Source: Ziziphus jujuba (lineage: Eukaryota; Streptophyta; Magnoliopsida; Rosales; Rhamnaceae). From it: a DNA stretch of 64,000 bases. Position numbers and translations under genes: made by a program. Positions 51,501 to 63,960 of the stretch are shown piece by piece. The notes under the pieces were generated by a model. That model did no database searches, was not told the origin of the DNA, and saw only the letters and a program-made list of their open reading frames with translations. Position 1 is the stretch's first letter. Every line of letters starts with the position of its first letter. The DNA is taken from positions 22,749,001 to 22,813,000 of the forward strand of contig NC_083390.1 of NCBI RefSeq assembly GCF_031755915.1, given 5' to 3'.

Positions 51501-54500
51501 TGAAAGGACATTGAATGCATATGCTATGTATTTCATAATTTCAAATAAGAAAACAAGATTGGAGAGGCAAGGAAAAGGGAAAAGAAATTCTAATCTGATA
51601 TAAAATAGAAAAGAGGAGAACCACTATAAAAGAAAAGGATGATATGTTTCTTTTTCTCACTCAAGATACTAAGAAAAGGCTAAAAGTTTATGCTACACAT
51701 TGAAGCTTGCATGGAAACTAGAATGAAGATATTTAGTTAAGTTAATAATTTTAAAAGCCAACCGAAACAGGAAAAATTATAAATAAAAAGAAAGTTTTTA
51801 GGTTTCATCAAGTGAAAATTTCATGTTACTGAGCGGCTTTAGTTATTAGCAAAATATGGAAAACCTCCATTTTATCATAATCAAAAGAAAGACTGTTCAA
51901 ATTAGTCTTTAAGCAGTGAGATAGAATTAAAATAAACAAATGCCCTAAACATCTTCACGAAACATGATGCATCAATCACGATGGAAATCCATTTTTGTTG
52001 GTGTCAAAAGAATCAATATTGATGCATAACTAAAGGTTCAGGGTAAGTTACAAGTGGACACTAACCAGAATAATCATTCAGAATAAAAATCAGTATCATT
52101 ATAATTAACACTATACATAATGAGTGATACTTACAACTTGGTAAGTGATTTTTGACCTAGCCCAGATGGTATCGTGCCCTCCAAAGAATTAGAACTTAAG
52201 TTCCTATAATTGAAAGGAAATAGTTTTGGTCATCATAAATTGATCCAAAAATGTAATTGCAAATTGAAAATAAGTTCTGAAAAGTAGCATGAGCACATAC
52301 ACATAAAATAAGCAAATTAAACTTTTGAAATTACAGTGATTGAAATGCGACTTGAAAATTGAAAACAATAAGAAAAAGAAATAGAGTAAATGGAATAAAC
52401 TTTTCCCATTACAAACAGAAAACTGAAGAACATAGAAGAAGAGAGGGAAACAAAATTACTTAGTCCTCTACTAATGAATGTGTGGAATATATCAAGGATA
52501 GAGATAATAAAATAAAATAAATAAATAAAAACACACACACAGCTTTCAATGACCTAACATTCTGAGATCAACATTTACAACCAAAATGCACACTTCAATA
52601 AAGAAAATGATCACCAGTCAAGAATTTGTGTTGCAGTGGCACTGACTTGTATAAAAACAACTGGTGGAAGACAAACTAGTTCCTTAGAAAGATAAACTAT
52701 CCCTGGGTTAAATCAGAGTGATAAGCATGGCATTGTGTGTTCTTTAATATGTTAATTGCGCATAATTTTGAAAGATTTCATAAACCATACAATGCTCTTT
52801 GTCATCATAGTTTCAAAAGTAAGAATTGGACCAAGGTAGGGTTAACACGAACCAGTATATGTATGGGGGATTTTTCCAATTGAAGACAACAATATAATTG
52901 ATAAGTCTTAAAACGTTGGAACTATAAACTAAAAAGGGATATCAACTATATAAAAAGTAGGTAGGTGGTACTTACAGGCTTACCAAGTTTGACAATAGAA
53001 CAATCTGATCGCTGATATACCCTTTCAAACCTTGACTTCCAAGATCTCTGAAATATATTACAATAAGATTAAAAATTAATGAATGTGTGTGAAAATAAAG
53101 CTTTGTTCATTCAGTAGAAAAGAGTTTCCAATCATGGTTTTCACATGTTACATCCAAATTCATTTAACTAACAATTTGAATAATTTAAATGGTTTCAAAT
53201 GCTAGCAACTAAATGTAATAATAAATAGTAAAGAGAATTCTTACATCTGGTATATTACAAGCGCAGTTTTATTCTTGTTGAGATGGCATGTAACTCCCTC
53301 CCATGCATCCCAATTAGTAGGAGCACAAGGATCCCCGTTCCAACCCATTCGATCGGGAACACGGAGTGACTGTTTCAAAGCTTGCATAGCAGTAACTACA
53401 AATGAAGTCCCAATCAGTCTCGATAACCTCATACAGAAAATTCTCAAAGGAAGCTTTTGCCAAGAAAATTCTATTTACGCACATATGTGCCCAAGATTAT
53501 TTTGTCATAGCATCTTAAACACAACAAGTTATATGTCTTTTTTAGCAAATATCGCATAGACTCCCTAAAAACTACCGGTTCCACCACTGTAATTTTCATT
53601 TGTTCTACCATATAACATCAATAATCTTCCATTTGGTTGCAAAGAAATTGGAGAAAACAGGGAAGGCCAAAATTGACTGTTAACTTGAGAGGCGCATTGT
53701 AATATTAGGATCGATAAGGAGACTATTTTGTAGACTTGGAATCTAATATATCTTCATTCCTACGTTTTCTCCCCATCCAAACAAGCGTCAGAATCTCTAG
53801 GCATTTTCCCGACATTAAAGGAAAGAAAGTCTCCTTGGAAAAAAACTTGTAAAGTAAAAAAATAAAAACTTTCTACAATCAACAAGAAATGCCTCAAAAA
53901 TCAATGATGAAAAAGCACCGGTCAAACGCAGTTAGCAGATGATGGTAATCAGATAACGAATCAAATTCATTTCCAACTATAGAAACATGCAAAATTTTCC
54001 CCTTCTGGGATTCAATCAATCCAAGAAAGGTATCTCTTACCCGAAAAAGAAAAAAGGGAGGTAGAGAGTGTTAGAAGATTTCCCCTTACCTTGTTCAGGA
54101 ACAGTGGAAAGGTCAGCCGGAACAAGTGCATAATTCTCGAGCCCACAGATCAATGCGGCACCGACCACAGAAACAAGCCTCACCTTCAAAACAGTACTAC
54201 TCAAATTCTTCACTGTGTAATGCCAATTATACGCAGCGAAGCTCCCAACCTCCTTGTATATATCAATCCGATTCACATTCTTCCCATTGATCAAAATATC
54301 AAACACTCTCTGACCCGCTCTCGTCACTCCTGGACCGATCTCAGCGAAATGGAACCACAGCAAGTAATCCAGCTTCGCGTCCACGGTCAATTGGTACTCC
54401 AGGCCTCCATCGCCGCCGGCCTCCAACGCCGTCTTGTACAACTTCATCGGGAAATAATTCGGACTCCGGTCTGTCCCGGAGATGCTAAACCTGGTCGAAA

Positions 54501-55326
54501 CCGCCCTCACCGGGTTCTTGCTGTCCGTCAATCGGAGATCCGAGTCCGACTGCCACGAACGACTGAAGAGATCGGTGTCGTTGCTGAACCCTGGGCCCCA
54601 CTGGTCGGTCCCACAGCTGAACCTCCCATAGTTCACAAGAATATAATTTCGACCAATAGCAGCGGAGTCATACGACGCCGGATCGACCTGAACAAGCTGG
54701 AGCGAACCGACTACGGGAGGATCGGTCGCAATGCTGTAGAAACAAATATCGGCCTCGCCGTCGCTGACGAACACGAAGAGATCGGAGTACGAGCCGGTGC
54801 GAGCGAGATCCTCCGACCACGGCGACTTCCAGCTAAACACAACGGTTCCCTCAACGGAGACATCGAACGACGGCGAGTGAGACTTCCCGTCGTAATTGTC
54901 GTACACGGTGAATGTCCGCAAATAGTACCTCCCGTCCGGCAGGTCAGGGATTATGTAACAATTCTTCTTGCCGGAGGTGAGAGGGAAGTAACGGAGGGTC
55001 TTCTCCTGAGGATGCCGGAACTGCAGGGGCTCAGAGACAATGGCGGTGTTGCCGCCGGTGAAGAATCGGTCGGCGAGCCAAGTGGTGTTGAAAGGATCGG
55101 TGGCGTTAACGAGTCCACCGCAGTCAATGTGGAAAGAGAGACCTATAAAAAAATGGCGGTTACAGAGTTTAAGTTAGTTAGTAGTTAAATTAGTTAGTTA
55201 CAGAGAAGGAATGGGAGAGAGATTACCGTACGGATAGGGTTGAGGAGGATTTGCAGTGGAAGAGGAAAAAAACAGAGACAGATAGAGAAGGAGATGATGA
55301 AGAAGAAGAACAAGGAAGACACACAT
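48583..55326 (-). CDS. RLP4: Malectin-like LRR receptor-like protein (RLP4 type)
   Basis: Nine minus-strand exons encode 635 aa: 55326-55227, 55142-54090, 53395-53245, 53047-52976, 52203-52135, 51399-51331, 50844-50767, 49266-49058 and 48689-48583. Arabidopsis RLP4 is about 626 aa. Residues 1 to about 25 are a Leu-rich signal peptide. A malectin-like carbohydrate-binding ectodomain follows (about 34-385, starting LSFHIDCGGLVNATDP). Next come a hinge with WNGDPCAPTNWDAWEGVTC and about four leucine-rich repeats (about 432-535), several on their own 69-78-bp exons with matching intron phase. A GLCGVPPLAAC cap, one transmembrane helix (about 562-584) and a 51-residue cytosolic tail complete it. 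There is no kinase domain. The tail KRNRYQRQKSLMLLEMESQHAK is the RLP4-type ending. The protein should sit in the plasma membrane or endomembranes as a cell-wall sensor or co-receptor. The ligand is unknown. The sixth LRR-region intron (exon 7 to 8) contains a 270-bp duplication. Confidence 0.95.
49645..50184. repeat. 270-bp tandem duplication inside an RLP4 intron
   Basis: Two adjacent units, 49645-49914 and 49915-50184, share GCCATTTCCTAAGGGACTTT at the start and CCTAAAGCTATGTTATTAGG at the end. Identity is high but clearly below that of the MAP1 intron repeat, so this duplication is older. Both copies contain parallel open frames of about 60 codons that reflect the repeat, not a gene. Confidence 0.9.
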
Positions 55327-55474
55327 TTTTTTTTTCCCTTTTTTTGGTTATTTTTCCTTCTTTTTTTTTGTGTGTTTTTAATTTTAATTTGGATAATGAA
55401 AATGCTTTTTTGGTGTTAGGACCATAAGCTTTTGAGAACTAAATAGGAAAAAAGAAAAGTGAAGGAAGAGAATA

Positions 55475-55501
55475 ATAGTAGTAGTAGTAGTAGTAGTAGT
55501 A
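55475..55501. repeat. (AGT)n microsatellite upstream of RLP4
   Basis: About eight consecutive AGT/GTA units, roughly 150 nt before the RLP4 start codon. It may lie in the promoter or leader and is a likely length polymorphism. Confidence 0.9.
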
Positions 55502-58500
55502 GGTGTAGCCGCGAAGGGCGAGATTAGCGGGAGGTGATTGGAAAAATCTTTTAGAAGAGAGTAGAGAATGTTGTGCCGTTCTTGGTGGTGAAGTAGAGTG
55601 GGGATGAGCCTTTTAGTCAAATTGGGGCGGTTGTTTAGTTTACCGGTAATTTTAAATCAGTACCATTTTACATTTCCAGGTGAGAGTATTTTTAATATTA
55701 ACAAAAAATTAATCAAAATTTAAAGATTTGCACATGGAGGGTTGGCTGTATAAGTTAAAATAATTTAGAAAATAGAAAGTTTTGATTGATTTTTTTTCCA
55801 ATTTAGTTATGAGAGGAATTAAGGGAAACTATAAATTAAAGGATAGTGAAAAAAGATTGGTGCTGGAAGAGTAAAAATTGGTAAAGTAGAAGGATTGTGA
55901 CGATTAATTGTATTAAAAAAAAAAAAATTTAAAAAGTCCGTGACATCTCTTGGTCTGTCACGTGAACCATCCCCTGCCACTCACTCGCACTCATGTAAAT
56001 GTAAGAAATCATAGAAATTCAATTAGAAAGTTGAGGGTGACACTGAAAATAATAGAGAAAAAAGATGATTTAAGGACCAATGGCATTGCAATTGGATGAC
56101 AGCTGATGATGCTTACGTTAAAATCCACTTTCCCATGTCTTTTCTCTTTAAATATGAATCCCAATTTAAAAACCTCTACTGTTTTTTTTTTTTTTTTTTT
56201 TTGGGTAATAAATGCACAGTCCTCATAAATGTTAGAGAAAAACGCCTTCATTTTGTTACTACAATGTCTTAGAATTTTCCTTTTTTTTTTCAAAAAAAAA
56301 CAAAAAAACAGGTACTCTTTTGCTTATTTCACTCTCATCCTAATTGATTTTAAAAAAGAATCAAAATTTAAATATTTTTTATAATTATTTTGCACTTTAA
56401 TACGTTAAACTTTCCTAAAGTTTTAAATTATTGTTAGTTTTAAAGTAGTCATGGATACATTGTAGAGACAAATAATTAATTTTTTTTTTTAACTAGAAAA
56501 ACAATTTAATAATTTGAACATATCTCGTAATAAGTTGTAATAAAATTAGCCTTATATAATACTCCCAAACATCATATAGATGACGACAGACGCTAAAAGA
56601 GCAGGGAAATTTCCCTGCTAAATTGAAACAAAATGATATATTTTAATGAAACTTTTTAGCAACCAAGTTTACTATGATTGCAAATCTCTGGACATTTCTA
56701 GAATCGTATAAAATCATTAAACCTAAATGTTAAATTATTTTTTTCTGGATATTTATATGATAAGATTAACACTAATATGCATATGCAATGATGACGTATA
56801 TAACTTTTGTTGTTATCAAAAATAATATAGATGCCATGCTTGTCCAATCCAAAATAAATAAATAAAACATACAACAAAAAATAGAATTTTAAGACAGATA
56901 ATTGATTTTTTGTCAGCGTCATTGAAGTAATGCCAACTTCCTACTCCAATGGTGGCCTTACATGCATAAAACCTCACATGCATTTTACTCATTGGGGATA
57001 AATTTGCAAACATTTCCAACCACAAAAGGGGGGGGAAAAAAATAATAATTATTTATAAAATCAAATGGAAAGTAAGAAGACAATAATGAAATAATAAATT
57101 TATTTTGGAGGTTCACATGTCGGTTCGATTATTGATTTATTGGTAGATCATATAGAATTGGTCATTAATTTTCGCACTTTTAACTTTTCCTGAAATTTAA
57201 TGTTCATAGAGTAGAGCATTTTTGTTCAAACTTTTTTATTTTTATTAAAACAAATAAAAATAGTAGCGTTTTTAAAATTTAGCTTTTGGTTTTAGTAATC
57301 AACTTCGAAATAAATAAATAAATAATAAAGCAAAACGAACAAGCAAACTATTGTAAATGGTTTTTAAATTTCATTTTGAAAAACTAAATTGTTTGAAATC
57401 ATTTCCTATGTTATATCTCTCTCATTTTTCTCATTTTTCTTCTTCTTTTTTTTTTTTTCATTACTTTGAAAATTGGAAAACAAAGTAATGAAAAAAAAAA
57501 AAACAAAATAATGAACGAAAAAAGAAATAGAAAGCTACATTCAGCACAAGTTTTATTTCACAAGTTTTATTTTTAAATTAAAGTTTTCCTTCAAATAAAT
57601 ATCAAAATTCATTTGTATCCATAATTTGAAAAAAAAAAAAATTGCTACATATATCAAACACATTAGTTATAGTTCAGGTTTGTTTTTGTTTAACAACTCT
57701 TAGACATGTTGTTAACACTGATTTTATAGAGTTTTTGGTCCCCAGTTAGGTCTGACATAATTTATGTTGTTGCTTATGCCCTTCTCTTTTAATTTTTCAA
57801 AAGTACTTTCTAAATAAATCACTTTATATCGAATTTAATTAGAAGTGTTTATGAAAATATTTTCAAAAGTATATTTAAACTTCAAAATTGTTTCGGACTT
57901 CCAAAGATTGTGCCAAATAAAGTTTTTGACCAAAACATACCCATATATTTATATATATGAAAATACTATAATGACATAAATCATTTATTACATAGAAAAT
58001 GAATAATTATCTATAATTATTAGATGATAGAGATTATATAAATCTGATACTTATAAATGATTATCCACATTGATTAGTTTATTTATCTAAATCTCTCAAT
58101 TTTGAGAAGAAAATTATGATTTTTCAATTGTTAACAAAATTCAGATCCCTGCAGGTGGTAGATCGGGGTCTTACCCAAGATCACAAAAGAACTTTAATTT
58201 TGGTTGGAATGATCTTTTACTTTCCAACTACTCTAAAAGTAGTTGTTTAACGAAATTCGTGCAGCTCAGGATCTGTTAGGACCGAGGCAACCCATTTATT
58301 TTGGTTTATGAGGACAATATGTTCAATTAATTATTCCCTTAAAGTATTAGCTAATCGGTTAGATGATATAATAAGCTGTCCATATATGTCGGTACGTGGT
58401 AGGTTTTCTTAGTTAGTTATTGAATTTTATGTATTCCCGTGATATGCACATATTAAAAACTGTCAATTGCTTTTTTTTTAATTAAATGGTTAAAAAAAAA

Positions 58501-60225
58501 AAACTATGCTGATAGGGAATGAATTGACTCCGACTAGCACGTATATAGAAACAAATCCTTTTATGTTATGTGATTGTTTCAATAGAAATAGAATAATTGG
58601 AAATTAATTAATTAAAGTCAATATGAAAGAACCCGATGCAAGCTATTTCGGATCTTGTACAAGTAGTAGTTTAATGTTATTAGAATATAATATACCCACT
58701 TATCTCTTTCTTCTGGTGAAGGGTTTAGCTCGCTTTGAGATGTGGATATTGTAAAGAAGAAACTATCTTTCAAAGTTAAAAATATATATATAAAAAAGTA
58801 ATGCTTAAAATAGTTTGTAAATTACTAGACTTCGATCCTTTATATTCTTTTTTTTTTTTTTTCTCGAGAAGTGATTCTTTTGAAGATGCGATTTGATCAT
58901 TTGAGAGAATTAAATCCTTTTTTTTTTTTTTCTTCCCCGGTTAATCCTAGAACCTAGTCTTGAAGCATAATAACACGTTTTGTCACAAATTGTGTCTGAA
59001 TTATACCCTTTTGACCTTAATAATTTTAAAACATAATAAAAAAATTATATTATTGAATAATTTAAAAATAATCAGACAAATTATCGAATATTTATTATAT
59101 TGCATATTAATTTATCTAGATTTAAAAAAAAATGATAAAATAAAATAATAATAATAATTATAGAAAGAGAAGCACGACGCACTATAGTCGTACAGCATTA
59201 GTGGTACATTGGGGACGAAGCCCACAACAAACAACAATTACAAGGCCCGAAGTTTAGGCATTTACCAAAGAGGTCCTCATTTCGAAGTTCGATCTGTGGA
59301 CAGTGTCCAGGGGATTTATCAAAATCATGAAAACCAATACCAAGTTTGAGACCAAGGCTTGCAAATTGCCATCCCATTCCCATGAGAACATGAGAAAATG
59401 TTCAGTACCACCGTGGTACCACGTCATTCTATACAATTTCAATATATTTATTATCATTTGTTTAATATTTGCTATATGTATTATCATATGTTATTTTTTT
59501 ATTTTTAAAAATTAAAATTTTAAAAAAAAAATTTTTTCACGTTCTAGAAAAACGACGCTTTATCTTCCCAATTAAAGTTTCTCCTCCATGAAATAAAGTT
59601 TGCGTAGCAAAATGTATAAGTTTTCTTTTCCCAAAATGTTGTTGAAACAAGATATGGGGCAAAGGCCAAACCCATTACCTAAAAAGGAATATCTATTCCA
59701 TTCCATTTGGTTTATTTGGTTTTATGTTGTATAATAGGAGAGTGATTTTTTATTTTTTTAAGTTTCTACTCCATGGATTCATTTATCCATTGTTAGCTAT
59801 GTTTTAGCATGAAAGTGTCCAGCTCTTCTTTCAAAATCATCTTGCATCTTGCTTTAGCTTGACTTGGGTATTCTGCATTCTTCCATTTCTCTTTGGGCAT
59901 CTTCTGAAACTATCTCACACCGTCATTCAATTAACCTGGAATGTATGATAATATCACTACTCATATAGAATCTTCCTTTATATACCCTCTACTACTTCAT
60001 TTATGTTTCTTTATTTTAAGTAATTGGATATGCTTTAGGATCTTTGAATTCAAACACCTTTCTTATATTCATTTTTTTAGTTAAATTGTAAACGAGTGTA
60101 ATTATACTCATCATATCCAATAGTTGTAAGCTTTTTTTTTTTTTTTTTAATATTTAGTTAGGAATGTTGTTTTGATCTGATTTATGTTCCTACATTATAA
60201 ATTATGTATATGCACTTTATATAGG
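55502..60225. other. Intergenic region, RLP4 promoter side to FRS pseudogene
   Basis: AT-rich with poly-A/T tracts (about 56180-56202, 57446-57460, 58849-58862, 60131-60149). GC-richer patches near 58140-58310 and 59160-59420 contain no recognisable coding or RNA motif. I see nothing else. Confidence 0.5.
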
Positions 60226-61436
60226 ATGGATGAGTTTATTGGAGGGATAGATGATGGTGAGGAAGCTGCAATATACACCACGATGATACTGTCGTTTTGG
60301 ACTACAATAAAGGTAGAGTTCATATATGTTACTTTTTAATATTTAATTGATATTATTCTTGTGATAATTATTATTATTATTATTATTTTTTGTCGTGTGT
60401 GATTTATATAATTAATTCAAATATTCAAGATTTTGTACGAAATATACTTTTTTTATCATTTTTTACAGGGAGGATTGATGAAAGAGAACTTGATGATGAA
60501 GAACTAAAATTGGGAACTGAGGTCTTTTCTGAAGAAGAAGCTTATAATTTATGCAACATGTATGCTTTGAGGAAAGGTTATAGTATTCGTAAAAGCACTA
60601 TTCGAAGAGATGCACAAATGAATGTACGACAACAAGAGTTTTTGTGCTCAAAACAAGGATTTCAACATGATGGGGACTTAGGTGAAGTGAAAAAATTAAG
60701 AAGATTATAGACAAGGACAGGTTGTAAGGCTTTAATTTGATTCACTGTGGATAACAGTATATGGAAAATTACCTATCTTAACCTACAACACAACCATGCA
60801 CTTGCTAATTTTGAAGAAAGACAATTTTTGAGATCGGGACGAAGAATACCACAAGGGCATGCACAGGTTATCAGTTCCATGGTTGATGTGAGAGCAACAA
60901 AATTATATTCATACTTAGCAAATGAAGTTGGTGGCGCTGAAAATGTTGGGTTCACTAAGAAAGATTGCCAGAACTTTTTACAAAAAAGGAAGGAAAAAGT
61001 GATAGAAGGAGGGGATGGACAAAGTTTGATAAATCATTTTAAGCATAAGCAAGCTGAAGATCCTAATTTTTTTTTTACACTATACAAGTAGATCAACAAA
61101 ATCGGATGAGTAATTTTTTTGGCAAGATGGTATATCGAAATTGGATTATGAGTGCTTTGGAGATGTTGTATGTTTTGACACTACCTTTCGAACCAACAAA
61201 TATAATTTAATTTGTGCCCCGTTCGTTGGAGTCAATCATCATTGGAAAAATGTTCTATTTGGTTGTGCATGTTTATTGGATGAGAGCATCGAATCATTTG
61301 TTTGGTTGTTTGAAATATTTTTAGAAGCAATGGGAAATAAACAACCAAAGACTATCTTTACGGATGAAGATAGATCAATGGCAAATGCAATTGAAGTTGT
61401 ACTTCCAAAAGCACATCATCGGTTATGTACTTGGCA

Positions 61437-61603
61437 TGTAACAGTCCAGCCCAGACCCGCATGCAGATATTGTCCTCTTTGGGTCTAGGAAATCCTCTTA
61501 CAACCTAGCCCTTAAGGGTTTAAAACGTGTCTGCAAGGAAAATGTATCCACACGCTTATAAGCCATGCTTCGTTCCCCTTTCCAACCAATGTGGGATATC
61601 ACA
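61437..61603 (-). repeat. TRIM 3' LTR (left copy on the plus strand)
   Basis: This 167-bp terminal repeat is about three bases shorter than its partner and differs at several sites. It lies next to the polypurine tract, so it is the 3' LTR in the element's own orientation. Confidence 0.9.
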
Positions 61604-61670
61604 ATCCTTCCCCTTTGGGGCCCAACATTCTCGCTGGCACACTGATCCGGGTACTGGCTCTGATATCATC

Positions 61671-61840
61671 TGTAACAGCCCAGCCCAGACCACCCGCATG
61701 CAGATATTGTCTTATTTGGATCTGGGGAATCCTCTTACAACCCAGCACTCAAGGGTTTAAAATGCGTCTGCAAAGGAAAAGTATCCACACGCTTATAAGC
61801 CATGCTTCGTTCCCCTTTCCAACCGATGTAGGATCTCACA
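61671..61840 (-). repeat. TRIM 5' LTR (right copy on the plus strand)
   Basis: This 170-bp terminal repeat is followed, on the minus strand, by the tRNA-Met primer-binding site, which makes it the 5' LTR. Differences from the other LTR show that the insertion is not very recent. Confidence 0.9.
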
Positions 61841-63724
61841 TGGCATATTGCTAAAAATGCTACTAAACATCTTGCTAGCTATTATGGTAATCCAGAGTTC
61901 AAGAAGCATTTCAACAAATGCTTTCATGGTTGTTACAATGAAGTTGAATTTTAAGCTGCATGGGATGATATGATTTTGACATTCAATCTTGATGGTCATC
62001 CATGGCTAAAAAAGCTTTATGCACTTCGGCAAAAATGGTGTCAAGCTTTTAGCTTAGATACATTCTCAGCGAATATTAAATCCACCCAAAGAAGTGAGAG
62101 CACAAATAATGTCTTCCACCAAATTTCCACGAAAACTATGGATCTTGTGGATTTTGTACACCATTATGAGGATAAAATAGAAGAAATGCGACTAGCTGAG
62201 TTGGAAGAAGACTTCCGTTGCAAGAATGGCATGCCTCATCTCAAAGTAAAGAGTGGAATTTTTAAGCATGCAGCTAGTGAGTATACAATGAAAATATTTT
62301 CATTTTTTGAACAAGAGCTTATAAGTTTCTTTGGAGTAAGGATGACTGAATTTAGTAACAATGGTATTGATTATATTTATGAAGCATTTGAAGAAGGTTG
62401 CAAAAGGATCTTTAAAGTTCAGTTTAGCTCTCTTACTTCTACAGTTTCATGTTCATGTAAATTATTTGAATCAATGGGATTATTGTGTTGTCATGCTCTT
62501 AAAGTGATAGATTCAAAAAATTTTACATGTATACCTAAACAATATATAATGAAGAGATGGACCAAAGGAGCAAAAAAGGAAGTTGTGGGTAGTTATGATT
62601 TATCTTACTCATCTGATAAAGAGAAGAAATCTGCACAATCATTGCGTTTGAGTGAGTTGTTGCATCAAGGAAATTTTGCTTTTAGTGTAGGTTCCCTAAG
62701 TGATTTGGGAACAAAGATAATCAAACAAAAGTTAATGGAAGCCTTGAAGATACTTGAAAATGATGAGGAAATTGCAAATGTGATGGGAAACTTGAACAAA
62801 AGAGATAACAATATATCATCCAATGAGTGTTTGGTGCTAAATCCCTCAATAATAAGAGCTAAAGATGTGACAAATGCTCGAATCAAAAATAGCTTGGAGA
62901 ACAAGAAAAAGAAAAGTGCAAAAGTTGGGGGTTCATCTCAATCTTCAAGGCCTAATACTATGAGTTTTGGTAATTTCATTTTATTACTCGCTTTGATGAT
63001 TTAGTAGGTATTAATTCTTTGTTAGTTTAATATATATATATATATATATATATTTGTAGGGAGTAACAATCAAGGGATAACTAGTGACGAATTTCAAGCA
63101 ACCACCAATACTTCAAGTCAGTTGCCAACATTCGATCCATTCGGTGTAATTATTATAAAATTTATTTTTGAATTTTTTCCAAATATTAGTTAAATCTATT
63201 TTCATTTTTCTTTTTTTTTTTTTTAATTCTAGAAAACTTCAAATTGGCATGTTGAACATCCTAACCTTCACTTTATAAGAATGCTTTCAACAAGAGATCA
63301 AATGCCTTACTTAACTCAGGTATTTATGGGAATTGAATGTAAGTATGTTTACATTGTCAAATAGTTCCATATATTATACAATCATCCACAATGTTAGCTA
63401 CTATAACATAATTACTTTAAATGATAATGTTGATGTTATTGTGTTGTAGGATCCACATTTCTATGGTTTTCATCATTTTCATGGACAAAAATATTGAAAT
63501 TGATTAAAGTTATGCTTGAGGACGTGTTGCTGCAAACAAATTTGTTTTCAATGTACTTAATGCTTATTTAGATGTTTTCATACTACAGAGGTTGTATGGT
63601 ATCAATTGCTAGATGTAACACATCCATACTGAGTTCTTACTTTGAAGCTTTTATTCTTTTGGTTTGAAAGTTTATAGTTAATTTATAAGCTACTGTTATA
63701 GCTTTTCTCAACCGTGCCTTTGTG

Positions 63725-63960
63725 ATGGAGGTGCAGAAACACAATAACAGCTTCATGGAGGTGCAGAAACACCACAACAGCAGCATGACATGCAGAAACA
63801 TGCCAACAGCAGCAGCACGGCAGTAACACAGCACCAATACAGCAGCAATATGCCAGCAGCACGGCAGCACCAGCAGCAACACAGAGGCACCAACAGCAAC
63901 AATGGCAGCACCAGCAGCTGTAACAGCAAGCTTAAAGCAGCAGCAACTTCAGCATGAACA
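63725..63960. repeat. CAG/CAAC-rich low-complexity region with a 30-bp tandem repeat
   Basis: It begins with two 30-bp units (63725-63754 and 63755-63784), each starting ATGGAGGTGCAGAAACAC. It continues as irregular CAGCAGCA, CAACAGCAGC and CAGCACGG runs to near the window edge. No open frame spans it. It follows the last FRS exon by about 230 bp and could be the edge of a transposon or the start of a repeat that continues beyond the window. Confidence 0.75.

Larger units (their letters stand above)
61437..61840 (-). mobile_element. 404-bp TRIM retroelement inserted in the FRS pseudogene
   Basis: Two LTR copies (61437-61603 and 61671-61840, 167 and 170 bp) flank a 67-bp interior. The element is bounded by the 5-bp duplication TGGCA (61432-61436 and 61841-61845). 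Read on the minus strand, each LTR starts TGTGA and ends TGTTACA. Two bases after the first LTR comes a primer-binding site, TGATATCAGAGC (61657-61668), which matches initiator tRNA-Met with one change. A purine-rich GGGCCCCAAAGGGGAAGGAT lies just before the second LTR. This is the complete architecture of a terminal-repeat retrotransposon in miniature. It encodes nothing and must have been moved by another element's enzymes. Confidence 0.95.
60226..63497 (+). pseudogene. FAR1/FRS-type (Mutator transposase-derived) pseudogene
   Basis: Conceptual translation gives a FAR1-RELATED SEQUENCE protein: MDEFIGGIDDGEE in a first exon (60226-60311), FAR1 DNA-binding region (about 60540-60700, LCNMYALRKGYSIRKS), MULE transposase domain (about 61141-62100, VCFDTTFRTNKYNLICAPF and TIFTDEDRSMANAIE), and a SWIM zinc finger (about 62440-62520, CSCKLFESMGLLCCHAL). 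Three short downstream exons remain in frame (63060-63145, 63233-63319, 63450-63497, ending HGQKY). Damage includes a frameshift in the first exon, stops at 60708-60710 and 60738-60740, frameshifts near 61083 and 61113, a stop at 61952-61954, and a TRIM insertion at 61437-61840 that breaks LCTWH|IAKNA. FRS proteins are domesticated transcription factors of light signalling, but this copy cannot make a full protein. It could also be an unexapted Mutator-like transposon; no terminal inverted repeats were identified. Confidence 0.88.

Noticed and set aside
54091..55188. A 365-codon plus-strand open frame
   Set aside because: It lies antisense to the large malectin-like exon of RLP4 and has no recognisable domain. 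It reflects the GC-rich codon use of the real gene.
61527..61854. Short frames of 77-87 codons
   Set aside because: They lie within the TRIM element, which has no coding capacity.
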